Shown here piece by piece: positions 25,088-33,993 of a stretch of 64,000 nt of DNA (its first letter is position 1; each line of letters begins with the position of its first letter). Location: positions 91,046 to 155,045 of the forward strand of contig CAZULC010000004.1 in the NCBI GenBank assembly GCA_964621165.1, written 5' to 3'. Source of the stretch: UMGS1696 sp964621165. GTDB lineage: Bacteria; Bacillota; Clostridia; Oscillospirales; CAG-272. A program made the position numbers and the translations under genes. Under the pieces are notes generated by a model. It had not been told where the DNA came from and searched no databases. It worked only from the letters and a program-made list of their open reading frames with translations.

Positions 25088-26485
25088 ATGGTTTTTTCCA
25101 GCGTCCCTTTTCTATACTATTTTCTGCCGTGTACGCTTCTGCTGTACTTCATAACGCCGGCTAAACTGAAAAATCTGGTTCTGCTTTTGACAAGCCTGTT
25201 TTTCTACGGGTGGGGAGAGCCGAAGTTCGCCATTGTGATGCTGCTGACCGTCACTCAGGGGTATGTCTTTGGAATCCTGACCGAAAAGAGCAGGGGAGGG
25301 CGGCGAAAAGTCTTCCTTGTTATAACCGTACTTATAAGTTTGTCAATGCTTGTGTACTGTAAATATGCGGACTTTTTTATCGAAAATATGAACGCGCTGT
25401 TTGGTATTTCAATTCCGCTTCTGAAAATCACACTGCCGATCGGTATCAGCTTCTACACATTTCAAATACTCAGCTATAATGTAGACGTGTACCGGGGAAC
25501 CGTTCCCGCACAGAAGAACTATATAAACCTCGCCGCATATATCGCAATGTTTCCCCAGCTGATTGCCGGACCGATAGTGCGCTACTCCGACATAGCCCCA
25601 CAGCTTGAGTCAAGAAAGCACACCGCGGAAAAATGCGCATACGGAATCCGCCGCTTTGTTGTTGGACTGGGTAAAAAAGTGCTTCTCGCAAACACCCTCG
25701 GCGAGCTGTGCCAAATTTTCAGGGAATCCGGTGACAAGTCCATGCTGTTCTTCTGGATGTACGCCGTGGCCTACGCGCTCCACATATACTTCGACTTCTC
25801 GGGATACTCTGACATGGCGATAGGACTGGGCAGAATTTTCGGTTTCGACTTCCCGGAAAACTTCAGCTACCCCTTCATCTCAAAGACCGTGACGGAATTC
25901 TGGCGCAGGTGGCATATGTCACTGGGTTCGTGGTTTCGTGATTACGTCTACATCCCAATGGGCGGGAATCGGGTGTCGAAACCGCGGTGGTTTTTCAATA
26001 TTTTTGTGGTGTGGATGCTCACCGGACTCTGGCATGGGGCGGCGTGGAACTACGTGGTCTGGGGACTGTTTTTCGCTGTACTCCTGACCGCCGAGAAGAT
26101 GCTCTACAAGAAGAAAATCGAGAACACAAGGGTGCTGTGCCGGGTGTACATTTTTCTCGCGGTGATAATCAGCTTCGTGATTTTCGACTCACCTGACCTG
26201 AACTCAGCTTTTGAGTGCGTCAAGTCCCTCTTCGGGGCGGGCGGTTATCCCGTCATCTCAACCGAAAGCCTTTACTACCTGAAAAGCTATGCCGTGCTTC
26301 TTTCCGCCGGACTGATTGGATGCACACCCCTGCCGTCTCTCGCGGTGAAAAAACTCAGCGAAAACCACACTGCACACAAGGTCGTGAATCTGCTTGAGCC
26401 GGTGTACCTCGTGGGTTTGGTTTTGGTTGTGACCGGATTCATTGTCGACGGATCGTACAATCCGTTTTTGTATTTCAGATTTTAG
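25088..26485 (+). CDS. MBOAT-family O-acyltransferase (AlgI/DltB-like)
   Basis: Polytopic membrane acyltransferase, 465 residues, about ten to eleven membrane segments. Family motifs: FFYGWGEPKFAIV near the N-terminus, LPIGISFYTFQILSY, QLIAGPIVRYSDI, the FWRRWHMSLGSWFRDYVYIP stretch and the invariant His in WMLTGLWHGAAWNYVVWG. MBOAT enzymes move acetyl or other acyl groups across the membrane for polysaccharide or teichoic acid modification. Coupled to a lipoprotein upstream (4 bases) and a DHHW protein downstream. Confidence 0.92.
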   Translation: MVFSSVPFLYYFLPCTLLLYFITPAKLKNLVLLLTSLFFYGWGEPKFAIVMLLTVTQGYVFGILTEKSRGGRRKVFLVITVLISLSMLVYCKYADFFIENMNALFGISIPLLKITLPIGISFYTFQILSYNVDVYRGTVPAQKNYINLAAYIAMFPQLIAGPIVRYSDIAPQLESRKHTAEKCAYGIRRFVVGLGKKVLLANTLGELCQIFRESGDKSMLFFWMYAVAYALHIYFDFSGYSDMAIGLGRIFGFDFPENFSYPFISKTVTEFWRRWHMSLGSWFRDYVYIPMGGNRVSKPRWFFNIFVVWMLTGLWHGAAWNYVVWGLFFAVLLTAEKMLYKKKIENTRVLCRVYIFLAVIISFVIFDSPDLNSAFECVKSLFGAGGYPVISTESLYYLKSYAVLLSAGLIGCTPLPSLAVKKLSENHTAHKVVNLLEPVYLVGLVLVVTGFIVDGSYNPFLYFRF

Positions 26486-26493
26486 GAGGGCAT

Positions 26494-27591
26494 ATGTCGG
26501 ATAAAATAAAAAACTACGCGGCGATAATCTTTTCCGCACTGTGCCTGCTGACTTTGTCCCTGTGGTGCTGGCTCAAGCCGGAGGACGAAATCTCCATGAC
26601 CGAACGCCGGACCCTCGTGAAAATGCCGGAGTTAACTGTTGAAAACGTGCTGTCCACGGACTTCATGACAGAGTTTGAGTCTTATTCCACCGACCAGTTC
26701 CCACTCCGCGACCGATTCCGCCGGCTGAAAGGCGTGACTTCGTTCTATATTTTCCGGCAGAAGGACGTAAACGGTGTTTTCGTGTCGGACGGCTATGCTG
26801 CGGCGCTTGAGTATCCCATCGACCGTCATTCCCTCGACAGAGCAGCGGAAAAATTCGGGAACATATGCGAAAAGTACCTTGACGAGAACAATAAAGTATA
26901 TTTTTCAATAATTCCCGACAAATGCTTCTACATGGCCCGAGACGGAAAAATCCCGTCCCTCGACTACGCGGAGTTCACCGGATATTTAGAAGAAAAGCTG
27001 AATTACATGACCTATATAGACATTTTCGACACTCTGTCCCTCGATTCCTACTACAAAACCGACACCCACTGGCGGCAGGAGAAGATCCGTGAAACCGCCG
27101 GATTGATTGCCGGATACATGGACGCGTCACTTGATGAACAGTATGACACATTAACTCTCGATGAACCGTTCTATGGGGTTTACTGCGGACAGGCGTCAAT
27201 CCCCTTTGAAGCCGAAACCATAAACTATGTGACAAGCCCGTCAATTGAGAGCTGCACCGTCTACGACTACGAAACTGACAGGGAAATTAAGGTGTACGAC
27301 ATGGAAAAGGCGGGCGGTCGTGACCCATACGAGATGTTCCTCTCCGGATCAAAATCCCTTCTCAAAATCACGAACCCAAACGCCGACCGGAATAAACGCC
27401 TGATTATCTTCCGCGATTCCTTCGGGAGCAGCATAGCGCCGCTTTTTATTGAAGCCTACTCGGAGCTGATTCTCGTTGACATCCGCTACATCAGCAGTGA
27501 GCTTCTCGGCAGATTCGTGGACTTCACCGGCGCGGACGTGCTCTTTCTCTACAGTACGCTTGTGCTTAACAACAGCGAAACATTAAAATAA
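26494..27591 (+). CDS. DHHW-family protein (SGNH-like acyl transferase partner)
   Basis: 365 residues with an N-terminal membrane anchor (AAIIFSALCLLTLSLWCWL) and an extracytoplasmic domain related to AlgJ/AlgX. The motif KTDTHWRQ gives the Asp/His of the catalytic triad and IIFRDSFGSS holds the serine strand. In alginate and peptidoglycan acetylation systems such proteins place the acyl group on the glycan after MBOAT transport. GGAGG precedes the ATG. It completes the three-gene cassette 24446-27591. Confidence 0.88.
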   Translation: MSDKIKNYAAIIFSALCLLTLSLWCWLKPEDEISMTERRTLVKMPELTVENVLSTDFMTEFESYSTDQFPLRDRFRRLKGVTSFYIFRQKDVNGVFVSDGYAAALEYPIDRHSLDRAAEKFGNICEKYLDENNKVYFSIIPDKCFYMARDGKIPSLDYAEFTGYLEEKLNYMTYIDIFDTLSLDSYYKTDTHWRQEKIRETAGLIAGYMDASLDEQYDTLTLDEPFYGVYCGQASIPFEAETINYVTSPSIESCTVYDYETDREIKVYDMEKAGGRDPYEMFLSGSKSLLKITNPNADRNKRLIIFRDSFGSSIAPLFIEAYSELILVDIRYISSELLGRFVDFTGADVLFLYSTLVLNNSETLK

Positions 27592-27598
27592 AGCTAAG

Positions 27599-27626
27599 AT
27601 TCCTCTAATAAAACAGGGGAATTTTA
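27599..27626 (+). terminator. Likely terminator after the DHHW gene
   Basis: ATTCCTCT pairs with AGGGGAAT (one G-U pair), followed by TTTAATT. Confidence 0.55.
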
Positions 27627-27674
27627 ATTCATATTAATTTAGATTAGAAATGAATTAAAAAACCGCCGCGATTC

Positions 27675-27703
27675 TTGATGAAGCTAATATGAAATGATAT
27701 AAT
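27675..27703 (+). promoter_or_regulatory. Promoter of the broken DUF4097-like lipoprotein gene
   Basis: TTGATG (27675-27680), 17-base spacer, TATAAT (27698-27703). Confidence 0.65.
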
Positions 27704-27738
27704 TTAGAATAATTAAAAAAAGTTGAAGTGAGGTCAAT

Positions 27739-28615
27739 ATGAAAAAAAGATTATCAGCAATAATTATTCTCGGTTTAGCGGCGGTTCTTTCGTCCTGCTC
27801 GATTTTCGGAAAAACCATAGGAATCACAACCATCTATTCAGACGCGGAAAAGTATACGTCGGGCGATTTTTCCTGCGAAAGTGAGAAAAGTGCGTAAAAT
27901 AAACATAGACTGGACCGCTGGCGAGATAACCGTCATGCAGGGGGGGACGGAGGTTTCAGCCGTAGAAACAGACGGCGCAGGACTGAAAGACGATCAGCGG
28001 ATGCACACATGGCTTGACGGGGATGAACTGAAAATCCACTACTGAAAGTCCAGCTACATTGGCAGAATTAATGAAAAGCAGAATAATCTGACTCTGTCAA
28101 TACCGGAAGGCTTGGAGTTTGACCTGTCAACGGTATCAAGCCAAATCACAGCCGACAGCCTTAACCTTACGGAGGCTGAAATCAGAACCACATCCGGCTC
28201 CTTCAAGGCAAACGGCATCACCGCAGGCAGCTTTGACTTTGAATCCGTAAGCGGCGACGCGGAGATTGAAAGCTTGACTCTGACGGAGGACTTCGAGTTT
28301 GACGCCACCTCGGGAAACGTGAAAATCAACACCATTGCGGCAAGGAAAGCCAAGTGCAGCTCCACCAGCGGAAGCGTTGAAGTGACCCTCGACAGCGTAT
28401 GCGATATCGAAGTGGATACAATAAACGGCGGTACTACAGTAAATGTAGGAGAAGAAGGAGCCACGGCTGAGATGTCAACCACGAGCGGGGATCCGATGTG
28501 CGGCGGCGAGAAGCTTGACAATGGTGAAAAAGCTGTAATAGGCGAAGGGAAGAGCAGAATCAAAGTCTCCTCCACTTCCGGAAGTTTGACAGTCAGCGAA
28601 AAGCCCGGGTATTAA
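27739..28615 (+). pseudogene. DUF4097-like lipoprotein, disrupted
   Basis: Opens MKKRLSAIIILGLAAVLSSC (lipobox VLSSC) after a good ribosome binding site. The frame is lost near 27886 (...SCESEKSA-stop) and resumes as VRKINIDWTAGEITVMQGG; it then meets TGA at about 28042 (KIHY-stop-KSSY) before the intact beta-repeat portion (LTLSIPEGLEFDL, TTSGSFKANGITAGSF, SVSGDAEIESL). The repeats of short strands ending in T-S-G-S resemble DUF4097 adhesin-like beta-helix proteins. One frameshift plus one stop. Confidence 0.72.
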
Positions 28616-28669
28616 TGCACAAAAATGCTTGCCAATCCGTAAATAAATGCGAAATTCCTGTAATTCGGC

Positions 28670-28698
28670 TTGACATTGGCTTGAGATTGTATTATAAT
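28670..28698 (+). promoter_or_regulatory. Promoter of the M29 aminopeptidase gene
   Basis: TTGACA (28670-28675), 17-base spacer, TATAAT (28693-28698). Confidence 0.85.
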
Positions 28699-28773
28699 GT
28701 TAGGGTTGTAAGGGTATAAAACGATGTTTTTCCTTAAATCAATGAAGCAAAGTGTTTTGAAAGGAATAATTAA

Positions 28774-30000
28774 ATGAAAAAAACTGTAATGCAGAAGTAC
28801 GCCGCTCTTATCGCGAAGAAGGGCGCAAATGTGCAGAAGGGTCAGGACGTTATTATTTCGGCAAGCGTAGAACAGCCCGAGTTTGTCCGCATGGTAGTGG
28901 ACGAGTGCTACAAGGCAGGCGCACGCAGTGTGAAAGTCGATTGGACCTACCAGCCCCTCCAGAAGAGCACCTACAGATACTGCAAGACCGCTGTTCTCGG
29001 CAAGGTTGAGGACTGGGAGCTGGCGAAGATGAACCATCTGGCTGAAACTCTTCCCGCAAGTATCTACATCATGTCGGACGACCCCGACGGACTCAAGGGA
29101 ATCAACCAGAAGAAGGTCAGCGACGTTTCCAAGAAGCGTTACCCCATTATAAAGCCTATAACTGACAAGATGTCGAACAAATATCAGTGGTGCATAGCCG
29201 CTGTTCCGGGCAAAAAGTGGGCGAAGAAGATTTTCCCCGAAATGAGAGCAAGCTCGGCTATGGAAAAGCTGTGGGAGATGATTCTCTACACTTCAAGAGC
29301 TGACGGCGACGACCCGGTTCAGGCATGGTGTGACCACAACGCCGACCTGAAGCAGAGATGCGACTACATCAACTCCCTCGGCGCGACTGAGCTGAGATAC
29401 CGCTCTTCAAACGGAACCGACTTCACCGTGGGTCTGATTCCCGAAGCGCAGTTCCTCGGCGGAAGCGACACCACAATCGGCGGCGTTGAGTACAATCCCA
29501 ACATCCCTTCCGAGGAAGTATTCACCTCTCCCATGCGCGGCAAGGCTGAAGGTACACTCGTGGCAACAAAGCCCCTTTCATATCGGGGTGAGCTTATCGA
29601 AAACTTTTCCCTGACCTTCAAGGAGGGTAAAGTCGTTGACATTAAGGCCGAAAAGAACGAGGAACTTCTGCGCAACATGGTTTCCATGGACGAGGGCGCG
29701 GCTTACATCGGCGAATGTGCGCTGATTCCATACGACTCCCCCATCAGAAACACGGAAATCACATTCTTTGAGACTCTGTTCGACGAAAACGCGTGCTGCC
29801 ATGTGGCTCTCGGCGCGGGATTTGAAAACTGCATCAAGGGCTACGAGGACAAGACCATCGAGGAATGCCGTGCGATGGGCATCAACGACTCCATGATTCA
29901 CGTTGACTTCATGATCGGCTCTCCTGATCTGTCAATAGACGCGGTGTGCGCTGACGGCAAGGTAGTACCCCTCTTCCGCGACGGCAACTGGGCGTTCTGA
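28774..30000 (+). CDS. M29-family metallo-aminopeptidase
   Basis: Cytosolic dinuclear metal-dependent aminopeptidase (AmpS/PepS type), 408 residues, normal length. Family features: YAALIAKKGANVQKGQDVII at the N-terminus, SSNGTDFTVGL, PNIPSEEVFTSP (metal Glu), NTEITFFETLFDENACCHVA with Glu and His ligands, and the C-terminal HVDFMIGSPDL (His/Asp ligands). AAAGGA precedes the ATG. Monocistronic, between its own promoter and terminator. Confidence 0.94.
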   Translation: MKKTVMQKYAALIAKKGANVQKGQDVIISASVEQPEFVRMVVDECYKAGARSVKVDWTYQPLQKSTYRYCKTAVLGKVEDWELAKMNHLAETLPASIYIMSDDPDGLKGINQKKVSDVSKKRYPIIKPITDKMSNKYQWCIAAVPGKKWAKKIFPEMRASSAMEKLWEMILYTSRADGDDPVQAWCDHNADLKQRCDYINSLGATELRYRSSNGTDFTVGLIPEAQFLGGSDTTIGGVEYNPNIPSEEVFTSPMRGKAEGTLVATKPLSYRGELIENFSLTFKEGKVVDIKAEKNEELLRNMVSMDEGAAYIGECALIPYDSPIRNTEITFFETLFDENACCHVALGAGFENCIKGYEDKTIEECRAMGINDSMIHVDFMIGSPDLSIDAVCADGKVVPLFRDGNWAF

Positions 30001-30016
30001 ATTAAAATAAAAACAA

Positions 30017-30053
30017 GACTGTCGAATCCGATTTGGAAACGGCAGCCTTTTTG
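30017..30053 (+). terminator. Terminator after the M29 gene
   Basis: CTGTCG pairs with CGGCAG (one G-U), followed by CCTTTTTG. Confidence 0.65.
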
Positions 30054-30082
30054 TATTCATTTGTAAAGCGGGAATGTCGTGG

Positions 30083-30760
30083 TCAGTCAATCCCCGTCAA
30101 GGTCAGCACGTCCCCGTCAACCACAAACCTGACTTCATGTCCGGCGTAGGGGAAGCCGTATTCGCGGGCGTCATGCTGATATGACGGACGTGGGTCCTCG
30201 CGCAGGCACTCGATAAGCCCCGCCAGCTTTTCCGAATCAAGCCTGACCTTCAGCTCATCCGGGAAGATAACCGACAGGGAAGCGTCTTTTACTTCAGACG
30301 CGAATCCGCCTTTTGCCGACGGAACCGAGTCCACATGGGGAAGATACGGCTTTATGTCGTAGACCGAGGTCCCGTCCATCATGTCAATTCCGGATACGGT
30401 TATTTTTACGTTGTCAAAGTCTATTGACTCAATCTTCACAACTGACAGCCCGATTGGATTGGGACGATTGGGCGAGCGTGTGGCGAACACTCCCACTCTT
30501 GTGTTCCCGCCGAGACGTGGAGGACGCACGGTAGGATTCCAGCCGTCTTTTTTCTCACGGGACGCGAAACCTTCCGAAAATCTCCATATCAGCCACAGGT
30601 GGGAGTACCCCTCAAGCCCCCGCAGACCGTCGGGATTTTTGTATTTTCCGAGAAATTCTATCTCGCCCCGCAGGCTTTCGTTCAGCATGCTCTGACGGGG
30701 AAGGGCGAACTTTGTGGGGAAGTCCGTGCGGATTTTCGCGATTACTTCAAGCTCCGTCAT
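30083..30760 (-). CDS. trmO: tRNA (N6-threonylcarbamoyladenosine37-N6)-methyltransferase TrmO
   Basis: SAM-dependent enzyme of the TsaA/YaeB/VirR fold that N6-methylates t6A37 in tRNA. 225 residues with the conserved RPPRLGGNTRVGVFATRSPN core followed by RPNPIGLSVVKIE, and DGTSVYDIKPYLPHVDS. A C-terminal extension carries DPRPSYQHD. Overlaps the membrane-protein gene upstream by 4 bases. Confidence 0.93.
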   Translation of the reverse strand: MTELEVIAKIRTDFPTKFALPRQSMLNESLRGEIEFLGKYKNPDGLRGLEGYSHLWLIWRFSEGFASREKKDGWNPTVRPPRLGGNTRVGVFATRSPNRPNPIGLSVVKIESIDFDNVKITVSGIDMMDGTSVYDIKPYLPHVDSVPSAKGGFASEVKDASLSVIFPDELKVRLDSEKLAGLIECLREDPRPSYQHDAREYGFPYAGHEVRFVVDGDVLTLTGID

Positions 30761-31179
30761 TTTTTGAAAACGCTCTCGTATCCGCCGTCGGAGGACTGGG
30801 ATTTCCCGTCAGACGAGAGGTATTTGTAAGCTCCGACGATTGCCGCGCAGATAATGTACACAAATACGTATATCAGCATCGCAGTGATGACCGACCCGCC
30901 GTTTGACTTGTACCCGCCCCAGACCACGAACATGAGGTAGTAAATCACACCAACTGACGCAAAGTGAATCGTCAGCCTTGCGGCAAACACCAGCCTGTCC
31001 GAAAAAAGGAACAGATTCAGAAGAGACACGGCAAGCGACAGACCCAGACAGGAGTAGACCATCTGAACCGTGGGAACCCAGTTCGAGTTGACGAAGGCTC
31101 CGAGGGTGTAGACGGCGGTCAGAAGGACTGTGTAAATCACGCAGGTTTGCAGTACGGCTTTCTTCAAAAGTTTCAGCAT
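30757..31179 (-). CDS. Four-span membrane protein (DUF3021-like)
   Basis: 140 residues with four hydrophobic segments (VIYTVLLTAVYTLGAFV, MVYSCLGLSLAVSLLNLFLF, TIHFASVGVIYYLMFVVW, VITAMLIYVFVYIICAAIVG) and a Ser/Gly/Lys-rich tail. Spacing and topology resemble DUF3021 proteins; function unknown. I chose ATG 31179 (GGAG upstream) over the Met at 31230. Coupled to trmO by an ATGA overlap. Confidence 0.75.
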   Translation of the reverse strand: MLKLLKKAVLQTCVIYTVLLTAVYTLGAFVNSNWVPTVQMVYSCLGLSLAVSLLNLFLFSDRLVFAARLTIHFASVGVIYYLMFVVWGGYKSNGGSVITAMLIYVFVYIICAAIVGAYKYLSSDGKSQSSDGGYESVFKK

Positions 31180-31278
31180 AACGCACTCCGATTGATTGTT
31201 ATTGATTAATATAATATTATAGCACGTCAAACGTTAATAAATAAAGTATAAATCAGGTCGGTTTTTGTAAATTTTATC

Positions 31279-32256
31279 CTAATCCCACATGTAAACGGGG
31301 ATTTTGTATTTCAGGCTGTACTGCTTGTTCTCGCCCTTCGCTGTCTGCGCACGGTATTTTGACAAAAAGTTCGTCAGCGCGTACATATCGAGCCAGATCT
31401 GGTTGGAGCCGTCCTTCTGTGACTTGTCGAAAATTAGCTGCAGTCCCCAGTGGAGGTGGGGATCGGTGATGTTGTTCACGTCCTCCTTCCGCGAGTACCC
31501 GGTCATTCCGAGATAACCTATGACTTCCCCAGCGGCGACGATTTTGCCCTCATACATGTCGGCATAAGGATGACCCTTGCGCAGGTGGGCATAATAATAG
31601 TACCGCTTCCCGTCAAATGAGCGGATCCCGATTCGCCAGCCGCCGTACATGTTCCACCCGCAGGCTTCCACGTACCCGGCTTCAACCGCGATTATTGGAG
31701 TCCCCACCGAGCCCATCAGGTCGTGCCCCAAATGCTCCCGCTTGTAGCCGAATGAACGGGACGCGCCGAAGTCGTCGTAGTGGCTGTAGTAATATCCCGA
31801 GGCAATGGGAGAGCAGGCGCAGAGTCCGTATTTTCTCTCCTTTGAGGTGGTGCCGTCGTTTTCAACGGTGTACTCGTCGTATTCGCAGACCATCCCGTCA
31901 AACACCGCAGAATAAGCCCGGGTGTAGTAGGACAGCAGCTTGGCATTGTTCGCGATGTCCCCCGCAGTCTCACCGTTTTTGATCCTCTCCGTGATTTTCT
32001 CGAGGTCGGACTTCCTGTAATTTTTGAATTCCCCGCCGTATTTAACAGCCAAAAGGGAAAGTAAAGTTGACATTTTAAGGTGTTCCGCCTTCCCGTAGGT
32101 CGAGACGTCGTAGTCAAGCGCGTCAGCCATTGCCTCAGATGTTACGTTAAAATCAACCCACCTGATGTAGTCCGCCGCGTAAATTGGAAGGACATCGCAT
32201 CGCCCAAATATAACGAGGGACAAAAGCAATGCTGTAATAGTTAACATTTTCTTCAT
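31279..32256 (-). CDS. M23-family (LytM-type) metallopeptidase
   Basis: Exported peptidoglycan-hydrolase-like protein, 325 residues. An N-terminal hydrophobic signal (MLTITALLLSLVIFG) precedes a helical region of about 140 residues and the LytM domain with HLGHDLMGSVGTP (first zinc His and Asp), EAGYVEACGWNMYGGW and the HLHWG catalytic/zinc motif. All zinc and catalytic residues are present, so it should be active. It may act in sporulation or wall remodelling; no operon partner. Confidence 0.9.
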   Translation of the reverse strand: MKKMLTITALLLSLVIFGRCDVLPIYAADYIRWVDFNVTSEAMADALDYDVSTYGKAEHLKMSTLLSLLAVKYGGEFKNYRKSDLEKITERIKNGETAGDIANNAKLLSYYTRAYSAVFDGMVCEYDEYTVENDGTTSKERKYGLCACSPIASGYYYSHYDDFGASRSFGYKREHLGHDLMGSVGTPIIAVEAGYVEACGWNMYGGWRIGIRSFDGKRYYYYAHLRKGHPYADMYEGKIVAAGEVIGYLGMTGYSRKEDVNNITDPHLHWGLQLIFDKSQKDGSNQIWLDMYALTNFLSKYRAQTAKGENKQYSLKYKIPVYMWD

Positions 32257-32423
32257 AATTCACCGATTCACTGACTGTTTTATTATCACTTTTTATTATT
32301 CCGTAAAATGATAGCCTTATAATCGGGAAATAAAGTTATTGCGACATAAATTTTCTATATGGTTGTATTTTTTAATTCACTGTAAGAATGTATAAATTTC
32401 GCGAATATTTGTATTGTTATCCA

Positions 32424-32452
32424 TTGACATAACGGGAATTATGTATTATAAT
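32424..32452 (+). promoter_or_regulatory. Promoter of the nusB-recN cluster
   Basis: TTGACA (32424-32429), 17-base spacer, TATAAT (32447-32452). No stronger promoter was noticed before the next several genes, which overlap or abut. The 265-base gap before nusB otherwise shows nothing recognisable. Confidence 0.85.
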
Positions 32453-32519
32453 AGTGGTGTATGGTCAGATATGACCGGATGAACGAAACAGCTGATTGAC
32501 AACAGAAATGGAGACTATT

Positions 32520-33008
32520 ATGTCCGGCAGAGTAAAAGTATCAAGACACGAGAGCAGAGTTTCAGCCTATAAGCTCCTTTTCGCATGGGAGTTTGACAAA
32601 ATCACGGATTTGCGTGAGTTTTACGACAGTTACGCGTACGAGATTGAATCCGACGACAAAAAAATCGCGACGGAGTATTCCTCAGCGTTCACGTGGTCGC
32701 TTTTTGAAGGAGTTTGCGTAAACATATGCGATATCGACGAGACAATAGAGCAAACCTCCCGCAGATGGAAGATGGAGCGTATGTCGCTGACGACAAAAAC
32801 GGCGCTGAGACTCGGCGTGTATGAACTGAAATACACCGACACACCGCCGAAGGTTGTTATTAATGAAATTGTAGAAATAATCAAAAAGTACGACGACGAC
32901 AACGCTCCCGCCTTTGTCAACGGAATCCTGAACAGCGTAGGCAGAGCTGTCGGAAAAATCACTGAACCCCAGAGCGGCGTAAATCCTGTGCGGCATGTCA
33001 CGGAATAA
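32520..33008 (+). CDS. nusB: Transcription antitermination factor NusB
   Basis: Binds boxA RNA with NusE/S10 in rRNA antitermination. 162 residues, all-helical NusB fold; conserved SRHESRVSAYKLLFAWEF at the N-terminus and PPKVVINEIVEIIKKYDDD, PAFVNGILNSV at the C-terminus. Start ATG 32520 (TGGAGA upstream) preferred to in-frame upstream ATGs. First gene of a long operon, with a 14-base overlap into the next. Confidence 0.93.
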   Translation: MSGRVKVSRHESRVSAYKLLFAWEFDKITDLREFYDSYAYEIESDDKKIATEYSSAFTWSLFEGVCVNICDIDETIEQTSRRWKMERMSLTTKTALRLGVYELKYTDTPPKVVINEIVEIIKKYDDDNAPAFVNGILNSVGRAVGKITEPQSGVNPVRHVTE

Positions 33009-33993
33009 CGTTATAGTTGGCATTGACACGAGCAACTACACCACCTCAGCAGCCGTTGTAGATGAGGACGGGAAGATGCTTCTCAACCATAAGCTCCCGC
33101 TGAAGGTCAGGGAAGGCGAACGTGGACTGCGCCAGAGCGACGCGGTGTTCGCACACGTTAAAAACCTGTCCCAAACCGCAAAGGCCCTCGGAAGCTTCAT
33201 CCGTGAAAACGGACTTTCGGTTAAAGCGGTGGGATGTTCGTCAAAACCGAGAAACGCGGAGAGGTCGTACATGCCCTGCTTCCTCGCTGGTGAATCGGCG
33301 GCGGAATTTATGTCGGAGTCCCTTGGAGTGACGCTGTACCGTACTTCCCACCAGACCGGACACGTTATGGCGGCTGCATATTCAGCCTACGGGAACGATA
33401 CAGCCAGACTTGAGGAGCTGACTCAGCCGAATAATGAATTTATAGCTTTCCACGTCTCCGGCGGAACAACTGACGTGCTTCTGTGCCGCGGGGATGAGGA
33501 AGAAGTATTGAAAATAGAGCAGATCGGCGGCTCCCGGGACATAAACGGCGGTCAGGCTGTGGACAGAGCCGGGGTCATGATGGGGCTTGCTTTCCCCTGC
33601 GGTGCGGAAATGGACGCGATGGCCCTCGGGTACACGGGAAAGGTCGAAAAATCAAGGCTGTCCGTGGATGGGCTGTGGTGCAATCTGTCGGGGCTTGAAA
33701 ACAAATCCGCCGGACTTTACGAAAAAACCAAGGATCCCGCGGCTGTGTCGGCATATGTGCTTGACTTCCTCGCCAGAACCCTTGAAAAAATAACGGAAAA
33801 CGCACTTGCGGAATATAAAATCCCCACGGTAATCTACGCCGGCGGGGTCATGAGTTCCCTGTATGTGAAAAAATACCTCGGGAAATACGGACTTTTCGCC
33901 GAAGGGCAGTATTCTTCCGACAACGCCGCTGGGGTCGCACTGACCGCACTTGAAATGCACAAACGAAATAAAAAGGTTATAGTAAATGAATAA
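32995..33993 (+). CDS. Peptidase M22/TsaD-like paralogue
   Basis: ASKHA-fold protein related to TsaD (Kae1/Gcp), 332 residues, common in Clostridia next to xseA and distinct from the tRNA t6A enzyme. It has the N-terminal GIDTSNYTTSAAVVD phosphate loop, the metal-binding HQTGH (HxxxH) pair, HVSGGTTDVLL, and the C-terminal YAGGVMSS and DNAAGVAL. Whether it makes t6A or has another role is unknown; a second TsaD would be expected elsewhere in the genome. Confidence 0.82.
   Translation: MSRNNVIVGIDTSNYTTSAAVVDEDGKMLLNHKLPLKVREGERGLRQSDAVFAHVKNLSQTAKALGSFIRENGLSVKAVGCSSKPRNAERSYMPCFLAGESAAEFMSESLGVTLYRTSHQTGHVMAAAYSAYGNDTARLEELTQPNNEFIAFHVSGGTTDVLLCRGDEEEVLKIEQIGGSRDINGGQAVDRAGVMMGLAFPCGAEMDAMALGYTGKVEKSRLSVDGLWCNLSGLENKSAGLYEKTKDPAAVSAYVLDFLARTLEKITENALAEYKIPTVIYAGGVMSSLYVKKYLGKYGLFAEGQYSSDNAAGVALTALEMHKRNKKVIVNE

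Noticed and set aside
10623..28050. In-frame TGA codons in several genes suggested recoding of UGA
   Set aside because: The expected residues differ between sites, other lesions (TAA, TAG, frameshifts) occur in the same genes, and TGA is a normal stop for intact genes throughout the window.
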